Assembly (NCBI GenBank): GCA_947650285.1
Contig: CANTFL010000080.1
Span: 372,001-436,000 of the forward strand
Reading direction: 5' to 3'
Length of the DNA: 64,000 nt
Source of the DNA: Hyaloperonospora brassicae
Taxonomy: Eukaryota; Oomycota; Peronosporomycetes; Peronosporales; Peronosporaceae
Under the pieces are notes generated by a model. That model did not search any database, was not told where the DNA came from, and saw only the letters and a program-made list of their open reading frames with translations. Shown here in pieces: positions 26,101 through 38,164 of the stretch (position 1 is its first letter; every line of letters begins with the position of its first letter). A program made the position numbers and the translations under genes.

Positions 26101-28260
26101 CAGAATTCGAATCTCTGGGCGGTGATAGACCTTCGGGCCAAGTCCTGAGACTTGATGCTAAGACTGGTCATGGCAGGTGTTCAGGTCTTTCGGAATTTGA
26201 CCTGAATGACTCGACTTGTAATGTCAAGAAGTCAGGTGGACTCGATGCGAATCAGTTGATGTAGCTTGATATCTTGAATCCTCGGGCAGGAATCACGACA
26301 AATGACTGGATCGATTGAAGTTTCTATGGATCTTAAAAGAGATCACACGGTAGTTGGTGATGCATGGTTCATTGGCGAAGGTCGAGGAGTGGTCTCACTA
26401 TCGAATAGATGTTCTATGTTACCAGACGATAAACTTGAATAGTGGCACGAACTGGATTTAAGCGATCGGGGGATGGAAAACCATGATAACGCATGAATAG
26501 TCGGCATGGTACTTTACCTGGAACTGGATAATTACAAGTCTGGCTAAGAGTTGGAAATCTTGTTGGCAATGATTGTAAAACACCACTCGGAATCGTCTGC
26601 AGATGTAGAAGTTGTTACCCGAACTGGAGTGGTCGGACTTAGAGAGCAAGCGCCAATCGCTACCACTTTGTGAACGAGTTGGACGTATCGTTTAGCGATA
26701 TAATAGCTTGTCGTGACCTTGAAAATTTGCTTGGGAAAGTGGAGCTTGTGACTTCGTTTGTGCAATCTTGAGATCAGGAACACAAAGCGCGGGTGAATAA
26801 ATCACAATTGTTTGAGCAAGGGTTGATGCTGAAGCTTCGGTCGAACATGTACTACCTAATCGACAGCTTGGCGGCTTCGGACAAAGGTGTTAGATAACAG
26901 TGTGGACGCCTATTGCCACCCTTACCGGTTCAAAATGGAGCCGCCTTGACCTGGCAGATCGGTTCCAAACTAAGAGCTTCATTATAAAAGACGTGGCTGA
27001 CAAAAGGAAGTCGCGCACAAAGCCCCAATTGCTTTTGCACCGGACGAAAAGGTATTTATGATATTCATGTACCGAATGGAAATTAAACTGAGGTCGAAGT
27101 TTTCGAGCCAAATTATTAACAAATGTCTTGCAAAAAAGGGAGAATTGGGTCGGAAGTGTGCTGCAAAATGCCAAGCGTAAATTTCAAACGGAACAGCATT
27201 ATGCCACGCCAATTCTTGTTCCGCGGTTGCCTTCAATTTGCATCAGTGAAGATACACATAGGCAAAAGAGTGATGTCGAAAAAAGACTGCATTTGTGGTA
27301 GTCCCCAGGCTGTACAGTTTCTTGTTGCCAAGGAGCCAAAGTGAGCAGAAGACGCGACAGCGAACAAAGTTGAAACAAATTAATAAAGCGCTATTTCCAT
27401 AAGCATTAAAGGTAGCCGGAAGAAGTCTTAAAGAAGACAAGATTACTAATTTGAAACCAAGTAATTTCTCCACCCAAACAGTCCCGAAAGGGCAGTAGGT
27501 GAAACTCCCATTGAATAGAGGCCGCAGGAAAAAAGCCAAAATAAGTGTATGGAGCTTTCAACAGCACCGCACGAATGGATGCAAGTGGAAGCAGTCGCAA
27601 CTTCGGTCCGCCATCGAAACTTGTATCGGAAGCTCAATGAATTGTGATGAAGCCACAATTTGGCAATCACGGCATTAGGAAGAATGTGGTGGTTTAAACC
27701 ATCCTAAAAATATCACATGTTGTCCCTCGGCGTAAAGTCGATGATATCAAGATGTCTGAAGGGTAAGTCGATAAAATTAGGATCGGGACGCGTCTCAAGA
27801 AAAAGTTACACGAAATCTTTGTTCGTCAGATCAGTGACAAACTAAATATCAAATCTTCAACCATGGCGAGCCGATTCAATTACAGGCGAAAACACCGGTC
27901 CAAAACAAAAGCAAATTAGAAGTGTTAAGCAATTTAAGACGTAGAATAACTTGAAGACTGACCAGTGCTTTTGACGTCAAACGCGACATATCATTGACGT
28001 CTAAAAGAGTGTTCAAAAAGCCGGGCGAAGCGTAAGAAGAAGAAAAAAGATACACAAATGCTTGTTGTTGGCAACCACCTTGGTCCATTATAAAAGCATT
28101 GTTCGTGGATAGCGTAACTAACGAGCGTTGAGTCGAGACAAACGAAAGATTAATATAGTTCCAGAATGGTGCTGTTAGCGAGAAAGACTTCCAATGAATA
28201 GCCCCACAAGCTAGATGTATATTGATCCATAAGCGTAGAGTAGAATACCAGTAGTCCGGA
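23123..28260. other. Repeat-rich block, decayed sequence
   Basis: No intact gene. From about 26 kb the plus strand is purine-rich and one reading (26287-26650, then another frame to about 27345) looks protein-like but is broken by a frameshift and many stops. Minus-strand frames in the same region could instead be the 3' continuation of the LINE that ends near 28.27 kb. I could not decide between these. Confidence 0.3.
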
Positions 28261-28269
28261 AGATAGTCT

Positions 28270-29730
28270 CATTTTTTAACAACCGCTTTGAGGATATCAA
28301 AGCCAGTACCTTGAGAATCAAGAGCCATCGAAAAGAGCAAAATTGCGGAAGTCACCGAACGTGGTGCGGTGCAGTACTTGCATGTCGCGGTTATAGCGTC
28401 CCCTACGACTTTAGATGCATGGCTTGAATGAATTCCTTGACCAGAGCAAGTTCGAGTCCACCTTGACGGATACTCGTGGATTAACACATTCTTTAGCAAA
28501 CTTGCAAGGACTGGCCGAGTCACTGTTGACAAATTCACTCCGTCGATGATGTCGCGAATATTGATACCCACGATTTTCAATATCGAAGACTTAAAACAAG
28601 TCACACTAGCAGTATATCATAAATGTGGAAAGATAAGACTTTTTAGAAGAACCAATTTTTCACGAAGTGTGCGCGCCTTGTACTTCCAAATGGCACAATG
28701 CGCTCGAAGCTTCAACAGAATGTGGCAAAATCGTGTGTCCGCCGAAATGATGGCGACTTGTTAAATACCAAGTAGTTTTACGGTGTCCGTCACGCCAAAG
28801 ACCTTAGAAGGAAAAGTAGCACGAATAATAGCCAGTCTAGATCGAAAAGTCGATGCGAAAAAGGCATCACGGAAGTATTGCTCACATTTAGTTATAGTCC
28901 TGCTGCTAAAGAGTAGTCATTTACTAGACCAAGAAATTCATCAGCGTCATCGATATCCGACAATAGTCCTATGCAATCGTTAGCAAATGCCAGAAGTAAG
29001 TGGGCTCTAATGAACTGTCGACTCAAATATTACGATCGGAAAATGAAGCCTATACAAGTTCATTATTGGCTTAATGAAGAGTACGAACAATTCAGGTGAT
29101 AGTGGATCATCTTAGCAAACGCCGGCGCCCAACACGAAAGGATCACCTGGAGACCCATTCAGCATGATGCTGGCCCAAATTTGATGTTACAATGTCTTGA
29201 CCTGAGCCCAGAAAGTAGATCCAAAATCAAAGTGATGAAGCATTGAACACAGATCAGGCCACAAAACACTGTCGGAAGCATTGGCAAAGTCCAACATCGC
29301 CACGCAGGCATCAGTGTGACGATCCTTTTAAAAGTCGTGAAGATTATGAAATTGAATGAGTGAGTGTCGAATTGAACGACCTTCAATAATTTCGCTTTGA
29401 TCAGCGTAAATACGATCCGGTAGTACAATCAATCGACAATAAGCTTGAGTATCGATACCGAGCCTAGCATCCTAATCGAGCAGCGTAAGCGGCCGGTAAT
29501 TAGCAGGTATTGTGCGATCACCAGAGTCGTAAAGCAGCGAAAGATGAACACATCGCTGATATTTGGTCACCATACCTTTGCGCAGCTGATTATCATACAT
29601 GACTTTAAAATTGCGCGCCCAAGCGTGAGTATCCATTTTATATTACTCATTAGGAAGGCCGTCCGGACCGGGGGCCTTTCCATTGTTGGACGTCAAAATC
29701 GCGTAATAATGGCGCATCCTTCAGGGAAAC
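28270..29730 (-). pseudogene. LINE reverse transcriptase remnant
   Basis: L1-type RT landmarks on the minus strand: GPGPDGLPNE (about 29670), SLLYDSGDRTIPANYRPLTLLD (about 29500), AMLDFANASDSVLWPDL (about 29270), NGSPGDPFVLGAGV (about 29130), and thumb-region KARTLREKLVLLKSLIFP (about 28640). The YxDD region is not readable as intact. Multiple stops and frameshifts mark it as dead. Confidence 0.8.
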
Positions 29731-30349
29731 GTGAGCCGTTGAAAGGTATGCCTTCGTGTCTTAAAAATACTCAACCAGGCGTAGAGGTAATTACGTGGCG
29801 GTACGTAGATCATAGAGATTAAGAGAAGGCGACTCGAGAAGTTGACCCCAAAATTGTCGATGGCCGGTGGCAATCGCGGCAGGGTCCTCAGTAATTGATC
29901 TATCGGTGACTTTAAAACCAGCAATGGTAGACTGCATGCAATTATGTTGAGGTGGTCGAAAAATGTTTAGTGGCGCGTTCGCTGAAGCGTATGTCGGCAG
30001 CAACCTACATGTACTGATTTCGAGCTTCTACCTCATCCAGGTATATTTCAAGCATCAACTTTGACTGCTCCACCAATTTAAAGTATGCGTCCAATGATGC
30101 GGAGTTGTAAAGATCTTGAGCGCCATTTACCGCTTCAACATATTCATAAGCGCGTCTTTCCTCAATGTCGCGAAGTTCAAACATCGTCGCTTCAAATAAT
30201 ACAGTCCGCGTGATTGTGTTCATCCAATAAACAACCGGGATTGGCACTAGGAAGCACCTTGATTTGGCGACCCAAGTCGTTCACAGATGTCAGAGGATAG
30301 CCTTTATCAGAAGCGTCATTTCGAAGCCAAATAGGGCAGCGCCATGGAG

Positions 30350-31600
30350 GCGGCTAGCCACGCGGTATAATTGTTGCCTGAAGGCGAAACGCCACAGGAA
30401 TATGATCTTCAGTATACCACTTCCGGTCGCGCACGTGGTATTCTTTATCCAAGTGTTTCTGTAACAGGTCGACGGTAAGAAAGCAATATTCCAAGCGGTT
30501 CTTGCGTTTGGGGCTGGTGTAGCCACGACCGTCCGAATTCATATATCGCAACGAGTCCATTATAACGAAAAATACCAGCCAGGCATGAAGGTCTACACGT
30601 CCAGTTTTTGCATGATGTAGATTCGGTAGTTTTGGTCTAGGTAGTTATCCAAAATGACATTGAAATTATCTCAATTGGTCAAAGCTGGTAAAATGCAAAG
30701 TGAATATATATAGGTCCTTAGTTCACAACATTTTGTTGCTACTCTAAGCCTACTAGATTCTTCAACCACACGTTTCTAATCGCTATATCGCGCATTACTA
30801 ATCGTGTAGTCGCGCACGAGTAATCTACTCCATACACGTTACTCATCAGATAGTCGCACATGAGTAATCCACTATATGCATTACTCATATGGGCCCATGA
30901 TTAATCCACTATATGCATTACTCATGGGATAGCCGCACATGAGTGATCTACTCTATACGTATGACTCATCAGATAGTCACTCATGATAAATCCACGCTAG
31001 TGGTATTACTCATGGGATAGGCGCACACTTAACTAACCAGACCGTACATTTAGTGCAGCGATTTCTGGCCGAGGCGCATCTTCAACAACAGAAATCACCG
31101 ACAACAATGTGTTTGACAGCGCAATCCATATCAACGCCTTCAAACACGGTCGGCAATAATCGTTTTTTATCCGCGTTCTGAAATTTTTCATCAGGCGCGT
31201 AAACCACGTGAAGAAAGACTGGATCGTCGCCCAGTTTGGCTCGAAGAAGAAAATGACGGTTCTTGAGCTGCAAGTTGAAGACACTTGAAGTCAAATCTTG
31301 AACGTCTTGAAGAGGTGAAGCAGAAGAAAGCACAAGCGCGACACCATGTCACTCATAAAAACAGGCAAAGTAGTGTAGGTTCAAAAGCACTGTGCACCAG
31401 AATCCGTCGAAAAAATGAAGTGCTCATTCGTCCATAGAGTCTTGTCGGACGAACTTTGTCTCTTGAAAATCCACACGTTAGTATGTGGAAAGTAGTCGCT
31501 CGTACATCGCCATTGGCGGATTGTTTAGTCCATTGATGTTCAGTCATTGAAGTCCCTGGCAGCATTAGAGGTGAGCGGGAACATTTTGTCATGAGGCGGT
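30350..31600 (-). pseudogene. LINE endonuclease remnant, split by a minisatellite
   Basis: APE-type endonuclease motifs appear in order on the minus strand: NINGLNN (about 31520), FQETKF with the catalytic Glu (about 31450), VALVLSSASPLQDVQ, HVVYAP and HIVVGDF with the catalytic Asp (about 31095), then, after about 500 bp of other sequence, PKRKNRLEYCF and EDHIPVAF (30360-30500). Several frame changes are needed, so it is not functional. Confidence 0.7.
30811..31024. repeat. Palindromic minisatellite, about 44-bp units
   Basis: About five tandem units of 39-44 bp, each built as GCACATGAGTAATC-spacer-ATTACTCAT-GGGATAGTC. The arms ATGAGTAAT and ATTACTCAT are reverse complements, so each unit can form a hairpin. 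It lies between two parts of the decayed LINE endonuclease. Confidence 0.8.
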
Positions 31601-32049
31601 CGCAACAGCAGAATAAGAAGTGCCCTTCAGAGCTTGGATCGAGAGACGAACGACGTCCGGGGTGCGTGGGTCCGTCAAAAAGACTGCCAAGACATCCGTT
31701 TGCGCGACACATTGCAGGTTTAAATCATTCCACTATAGAAACGTCAAAGAGTACAGACGCGTGCACGAATAGGTGCCAGGCATATTATAGCAATCTTGGC
31801 CGGGTCGAGGTGAACTCCTGGCACGAACATCATCAAAAAGAAATCAAACTTGAACCAAGCCAACGCAGCTCGGCGAGCTTCATTGTTGGTAGAAACGGAG
31901 TAGAAAAGATTAGCCATTGACTCTCCCGGAGCGGCAAACTTGGCGTGCAAGTAGGACAGTATACACTCATGTCCGTAAGGAAGAAGAACGTCACGAGAAG
32001 CACGAAAAATTGCGTGTGTACGGTAAATTTGTTAGCGCCACTTCGTCTA

Positions 32050-33216
32050 AAGCTTGCACAAGTGATGCGGATGTGCAGTCTGCACTTGAGTAGCAGCGAG
32101 AAGATCATAATGCGAAGAGTAATTCATGACGTCCTGCGACACGAATTCCGCAATCAGCGCATCCAGTTCTTGAGATGAAATATGGGGCCTTTTTGGCTTT
32201 CGTTAACGGGCGCCCATAAGCGCGTGAGTAGTACATAGAGAAACCAGTTCATAGTTGTCGGTAAATCCAGCAACGCTGTTGAAATGCTCGTCGTAGACCG
32301 CAATGTCAACATTCGGTGGTTGAGTCTCGTCAAAGCCAGAATCCGTGAGAGCTTTGTATGTGTTGTACACATCAACAATCGTTGAATACTTTAGAGCCGA
32401 CGAATCATCAGGGACCTCATCCAACGAGTAAGGCATCGAACAAGTAGGTTCATACACAGGACTGGCGTCCTGCGCAGTACCGCTGTAAGAATCTTGAATT
32501 AATTGCCACGTCGGCGTGTCCGCCATGACCGAATAGAGCATAAGTGTCTTCGCCGTTGACCAAGCAGAAGAAGGGGAAGGTCCAGGTATCACTTAAGAAG
32601 CACGAACAGTAGCCGAAATAGATGACTCTGTGGGTGGACCGACCACAGTAGAGGAAAGAGACGCAACGTCATCGATCTCCATATCCGCATCATCGAATAC
32701 ATCCAAAGAAATGTTCCACGAGGCAGCCAACCGACAGAGCGAAGGAGGCTTGACACGGTTGAGCTATGCGAAGCCGATGTTAAACGAAACACGGCTTGTT
32801 TTTAAGATCGAAGTAAATCTCGCGAAGAGGTTCAATATTCTCGAGACAAAGACCGACAGGGCACTGACCCGAGTGAAAGTAAACCGTACGGTCGCGCGAC
32901 TGAAGCTCACCCACAATTTAAATTGTAAGGATCTCGTCCGTGCTATGTTCAGCCGACAGGCGCATCGCGATATCCACATGCCCGTGCACGGCACAGGTTC
33001 AACTAGCGTAGGCAGTTGCGTGCTTGCCTTGAATGAGCTATCTTCATCCGTCGACGAATCGTCACCAATCAGCGAGTAGCTGGCCGTAAATAGACTGTCG
33101 TCAGGGAAGAAGCGGCGGGACGGAGTTACACGACGAGGCGTCTGATCGGCGGAGAAAACCGAAGAGCGCGGCGGTGGCGTAAGGAGTGGCGGTGAAGAAC
33201 GCGGCGGCGAAGACAT
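32050..33216 (-). pseudogene. LINE ORF1-like remnant
   Basis: From ATG 33216 the frame begins with a Ser/Pro/Arg-rich opening, then an acidic DDSSTDEDSS stretch. It continues in one frame through a TAG at 32764-32766 and further stops to about 32200, with acidic, low-complexity sequence. No RNA-binding motif or zinc knuckle is clear. Position directly before the endonuclease supports the ORF1 assignment. Confidence 0.5.
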
Positions 33217-33640
33217 GATTATGAACGAACGAAGAACTAGCGCGTAGACTTGACGGACACCTCGATCGAGAAGACGAGAGCCGTGCGATGAGAAGCGTGA
33301 CGAATCAGACAGTCGAAATGACTGGCTTGTACCGACTTGCCTTTTTTGTGTGGGTAGAAGATGCGAAGGGGCCGAGAATAAAGTGTTATCGACAGGAAAA
33401 TTCCGGAAATGCACGGAGATCTCGGGCGGATCAAGGTTCAACGTGTTGCGTGCGATAAACGATCAAGTTCTATTGCCTACTACCATCTCAACTTCGCAGC
33501 AGTTACGGAAATGACAACTGTGAAGGTGCCACTTGATATGGCAACGTCATAGGGATTGTGCGCTAGGCACGAAAGTTCACCCCAACGTTGTATGATAGCA
33601 GATAAAGGGCCACATGTAAAACAATTCGGTAGACGTCACA

Positions 33641-34290
33641 ATGTATGAGCATGTAAGTTGGTCCGTCAAACAAGAAGGCGTTTTGGTTCGAATTGTGGAA
33701 GAGATCACATGGTCTCAAGCAGCCGGTAGGCTATATTATCAACTTCTACATGCAAAGCTATGCGAGTGGACGTCGCACAGTGCGTGGGGTGGCATGCTCC
33801 TCTACCGAAAGTGTGACGAAAAGACATTGTGGCTATAAGTGACCACATCAATGACCTACTGGTCACTGATACTGAAGCGGACGGCTGCATTCGGCCATTT
33901 TTTTCGCAATCCTTGTGGGTTTGTCGATTAAAGAACCCCGGCTTAGTGAGCAAGTATCTCGTGATAAGAGGCGTGCTTGACGACGGCGGCAGCTATGTGA
34001 TGGACCAAGAGCTGTCTCTGAGTGACTCACTACGTGAATACGCACTCTTGAATGAAAACTCGACACTTGCGCCAATTCGTGCTAACTGCTATGAGGCATT
34101 TAAGTGACAGCGCGCTAATCGAACACAATTGCACACATGGATCACCTACAGCCAAGGCCATCAGTAGCTGGTTGATTTGCTGCTGTGAGTAGCGGATGCG
34201 CGCGACCCGATATTGTGTTTGCGATACGTGGTGAAACAAGACAAGCCCACCGACCGCGGCTTCACAATTGAAAGCTTGCGAAGCGAGTGA
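33641..34290 (+). pseudogene. Broken protein-coding gene, family unknown
   Basis: Two long plus-strand frames (33641-33838 and 33829-34107) overlap in adjacent frames and read as one protein after a single-base shift near 33825. Further coding-like sequence follows in the second frame past stops at about 34105 and beyond (WITYSQGHQ, ADARDPILCLRYVVKQDKPTD). The composition is that of an ordinary globular protein. I do not recognise the family. Confidence 0.4.
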
Positions 34291-36664
34291 CAAGCGACCT
34301 CAAGGGCATTCAACTGATGAAAGTCAACATGACACCGAGCGAAATGAGAATGCGTCGATTATAATTGAGAATTACATCGACGCCAATGTCGCCGCGGAAA
34401 AAATGACAGGAAGTCTCTGATTGGAGGTGTTATTGTGTCCAATGGTATGGCAGTCAGCCGGATTGACAAGAAAAAGGTGGCTTACTCGTTTGACAATTCG
34501 AGCCAAATTTGAGGCGGCAACTGGGGTTGCCCGGGAGCTGCTATGCATGCGCGAAATGGTATGAGAAGTTGGCGTGGTGCCGCAATTGTCCATGTTGATG
34601 CAGTTGACAAACATGATGCTATTTGACAGCGTGAGCATGTATCGTCTTCGCTCAAGGCAAACATTCCGACGCTCGAGTCAGGTTTGTTCGCGATGTTGCC
34701 CGGCGTACCATTGTACTGGTACATTATTCGCGATTGAAGCAGATGCTAGCCGATATAATGACTGATGCAATCGACGCGCCCAGCTTGCACAATTATGTAA
34801 TTAATGCGAGATAGTCAAGACGGTATGGCATTATCCGAGAAGGAGTGTTAACGATTGAAAATCTCTAATACTGTATAGTCGCTTCACACTAGCGACGGAC
34901 ATGCTTGAAGATGCGTAACAAGGGCAGTTGAAGTAGCGTCTAACGACGTAGAGCCTGATGGGTTATTGGCTTCGGCTGTGTTCGGATGCATAAATCAGCT
35001 TGGATGGATATGATCGATATAGAAGCATAGCCGAGAATGCGGGAGCAACAAATAATGGCAGAAATCTTTTATTACAGAGCGAAAGCATATTCTCTGACCC
35101 TAGGACCACATCAAGCGATTTGCTCTTCTCGTTGACCTAAGTAACGTTTCAAAGCTTATTGTATAGCAAATTTCGCTGCGCCTTCAGCAACACCATCCCA
35201 TTTGAGCCAAAGACAACTAGAGGTTTTTCAACCAGGGCGCTTCGACTTGTATTCATTACATTGATACGATGTGGCTTTTCACCAACCACTGCGCCAGTAC
35301 CGATCGAAAATAACTTCGTGATGTATGAAGCTCGTCTGTGTACGGTCTAACAACGTCGTAGCGGGCAAGTATCTACGTCCAGACACTGTCCACTTATAAG
35401 AACATCGCGCGAATATCATTGCACTTAATTTTCCTGCCTCCTTCTGTTCAACCTGATTTTCTATGGACCACTCGATCACATAGCTTACCGAATCATTTGT
35501 GCCGAATTGCAGGCTGACAAGAGCGCTAATATACCATCGAGTACATGCGCTTCTTTTGCTTTCATGACAAAAGCTTGCTAAGCGCGTGAACCTTGATGCA
35601 AGAAGAAAGCGACAGGCTATGCTCATCGGCTTTAGCTGCTGTATTCGACAAGGAATGGACTGCGCATTTGTCGACTACGTGCTACTTTTCGTTGCATGTC
35701 TGCACGGCACTTCATGATTCTGCTTTTGTTTCCACAAGCGCTCCTCAGCTTGTTACAACGAGTCGCACTAGCAATGCAAAACGTACGGCCTGTCTACAAA
35801 TTTTGGTTGAGAATAGAGGCCAGATGTGATGTAAATCAATAGTGTCCATTGCAAAGCAATGAGCACAATTGGTCGTGATGGATTGATGTGAGAGGCGGCC
35901 ATGGATGACCCATCGATATGTAGCGGATATGAAACGGGGAACCCTCCGCTTGTACTGACACTCTGCAAGCTACAGCTACACTGGCACAGTGTGATCATGA
36001 ACTATGAATCCTCACAAACAATGTGAGCACAGAGGAAAGCGTAATTTTTACACATGCACATTGGAGAGACGAAAAAAGTTGAACTGCATTTACTAGAGTT
36101 CAGTTTACGAATTTCATCTCTTTCGATCTCACTTACACTATTTGTTAACCTACAACCTCCAAATGCAGGTTTTGCTCACCATGCATTGCGCGCGTCCCGC
36201 AGCGATTGGCAGTTATTTTAGCTGATCTAATGGTCCATGAGCGGGGCGGTGCTGAATATTGCCGTAGATAGGTAAGATTCCGTCCATGTTTACTTGGCGA
36301 GGTAGATGTTGACAAATGTTGTCGATCAAGAAAGTATTCACATTGACCCAATCTGGTACCAATTCCATGCCACGGGCTCACCCCGTTACAAGAGGGGCAC
36401 GTTCTCCAGTATAAGAGCACTTCTGCATGCCACACTACAGCAGGGCAATCGTCTAGACAGTGAGGCGTGGACCAGGAGTCGCAATGGCCATGAAATCGAA
36501 AACGAGATGAGGAAGAAGATCGTCGAAACAGTCGTGATCATCAATCGCTTCGAGGGTCTCCATTGCACATAGGTGGTAATGCTAGACATCTGCTACCGCC
36601 GAAGACCTATCACATGTACGCGCGAATGTACACGTACAGCAATCTTGCAGCCGAGTCCCCTTTT
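34291..36664. other. End of repeat-rich block, no gene recognised
   Basis: Short interrupted frames on both strands. Some plus-strand sequence to about 34760 may continue the broken gene at 33.6 kb. The last few hundred bases are the 3' flank of the oxygenase gene. Confidence 0.4.
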
Positions 36665-37977
36665 CTAGGTGGGTCGATGGAGCGTGTGCATCGGTCTGTC
36701 CAGGAAGTTCTTAAACTGCCTGTTCTCATCGCAAGTGAACCAAATGCTCATCGTATAGCGCGTGCCGGTCTTGACCTTGCGCACAACGTGCAGGTTTTCA
36801 GAGCCAGCCGTGAACATCAAGAGGCGGCCACGAGCAGGCTCGACAGCCGTTTCATTGTCCCCGTCGATGAACGAGAAGAGCCCACCCGTAAACTCCTCGC
36901 CATAGTCTGACAGGTACAGGAGACTCGAGTAGTCATAATGCTTTGTGTTTTCCTTATCCACGTGCGGGTGCCTGCCATACAGCAAATCATGTAAAGGGTC
37001 CAACATCAAGCAAAGTCCGAAACGAGACGTACCAGTACTCGTCGTGGATCTCAACAGGAGTCCACGAGTCATTACCGATCAAACGAGCCATAAAGGTAGG
37101 AGCGGAAAAATACAGCTCTTCGAGACCAAACTCTTTCATCACTGCCCGGCGGATCTTGTGAACAACACTGTCCGCAACAGCAGCAGCAGCAGTGACGTTG
37201 TGCAACACCAGCGGAACAAGCAGTCAACAGGTGAGTCACACCCGTCCGAAGCCCGTCTGCAATGAGAAAAATGGCAGTCTTCGGTGCACTTACGAACGGT
37301 AGAGGCTGAACTGCTTCTTGTCAAAACGCTTGACGCCCGGCTTGTCCTCGTCTGGAATCCTTCGATCAGGCTGGTAGATGTTCACGAGCCCTTCGCTATT
37401 GCGGACAAAGCCCGTGTTGATGTCCATGATCGTGGGCCCGCCAATCTTTGAGCGACTCTCCATCCCGATCTCGGCAATCTCCCGCAGTCGCATCACCTCC
37501 TCGGGCTTTATAAAGTTGTCCATCAGCACGCGGCCGCACACGGCGCCGTCCTCCAGGTGACACCCTGGCACGAACAGGTCGGATTCCTAGGCACAACGCA
37601 GTACCATAGACACCAGTCAATAACAACCACGTGCGACACCGATCCCCTGTCCATCCACCAAACGCAGGTGTCTCTCAGCGCTACACACGCACACGACTCG
37701 AGACACACGTGACATTGAGTCGTAAGCGGTCCGTCACGTCCTTCCGAGGGATGTAACGGGCAAAACGGGCCGCCTCCGAGTCCAGTTGACGAAAGTAGTA
37801 CGTCACGGCCATAGCTGCCACGACCGCCAGCAGCTTCAGGATCCACCCGTAGACGCCCGACGGCGCCAGTTCCTCTCCATCCGTTGGCTGTTTCTGCTTC
37901 TTTTCAGTCCGCCCGACGTCGTTTGTCGTCGGCGATGGAGCCGATGGCTTGACAGGTTTCGCGTTTTTACGCGCCAT
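36665..37977 (-). CDS. OGFOD3-like 2-oxoglutarate/Fe(II) oxygenase, membrane-anchored
   Basis: Four exons (37693-37977, 37294-37586, 37033-37167, 36665-36971) give 339 residues, and all junctions keep frame. A Lys-rich N-terminus is followed by one transmembrane segment (about residues 43-62), so this is a type II membrane protein. The C-terminal catalytic domain has the HxD iron ligands in EYWHPHVDK, the strand YSSLLYLSDY, the distal His in ENLHVVRKV and the 2-oxoglutarate-binding Arg in TRYTMSIW. The order matches OGFOD3 and prolyl-4-hydroxylase-type enzymes; the substrate is unknown. Introns: 37587-37692 (GTGCGT...CCTAG), 37168-37293 (GTAAGT...GACAG) and 36972-37032 (GTACGT...GGCAG). Intron 2 also contains a stronger-looking acceptor, TTTTTCTCATTGCAG, and a short CTG run; using it would shift the frame and truncate the protein. 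Head-to-head with BLOC1S1. Confidence 0.9.
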
Positions 37978-38164
37978 TCGGACCAATTTACACTGGGCCA
38001 CCGGCCTCTATTTCGACTCTGTTTGTACCCACGTGTCAAGTTCTACAATGCGCAAGTGGGGCCAAGTGGACGGCCACGAAGCGAGGAGTCGATTTGATTG
38101 GTCGAGTTTAGAAATGGTCTCGTTTCTATTGGCGCGACTCTAACGCCATCGTTACCGCACGCTA
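37978..38164. promoter_or_regulatory. Bidirectional promoter, oxygenase / BLOC1S1
   Basis: Only 187 bp separate the two divergent start codons. ATTGG (inverted CCAAT) occurs at about 38098 and 38130. No TATA box is evident. Shared control of both genes is inferred from spacing. Confidence 0.5.

Larger units (their letters stand above)
28270..33216 (-). mobile_element. Decayed L1-like LINE (non-LTR retrotransposon)
   Basis: Reading the minus strand from 33216 downward gives an ORF1-like segment, an APE-type endonuclease and a reverse transcriptase in the usual LINE order, all interrupted by stops and frameshifts. The 5' end is taken at the ORF1 ATG. The 3' end is not visible: no poly(A) tail or target-site duplication was identified, and the element may continue below 28.27 kb. 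The coding potential is lost, so it is an inactive relic. Confidence 0.75.

Noticed and set aside
26287..28120. Plus-strand reading that looks like one long decayed protein
   Set aside because: Needs a frameshift and many stop read-throughs; the stop density is not convincingly below chance in this purine-rich strand, and minus-strand LINE sequence may overlap it.
30780..31030. CRISPR-like look of the palindromic tandem units
   Set aside because: Units are contiguous without unique spacers, and the DNA is eukaryotic; it is a minisatellite.
36306..36572. 88-codon ATG frame downstream of the oxygenase gene
   Set aside because: No family features and not obviously conserved; lies in 3' flanking DNA.
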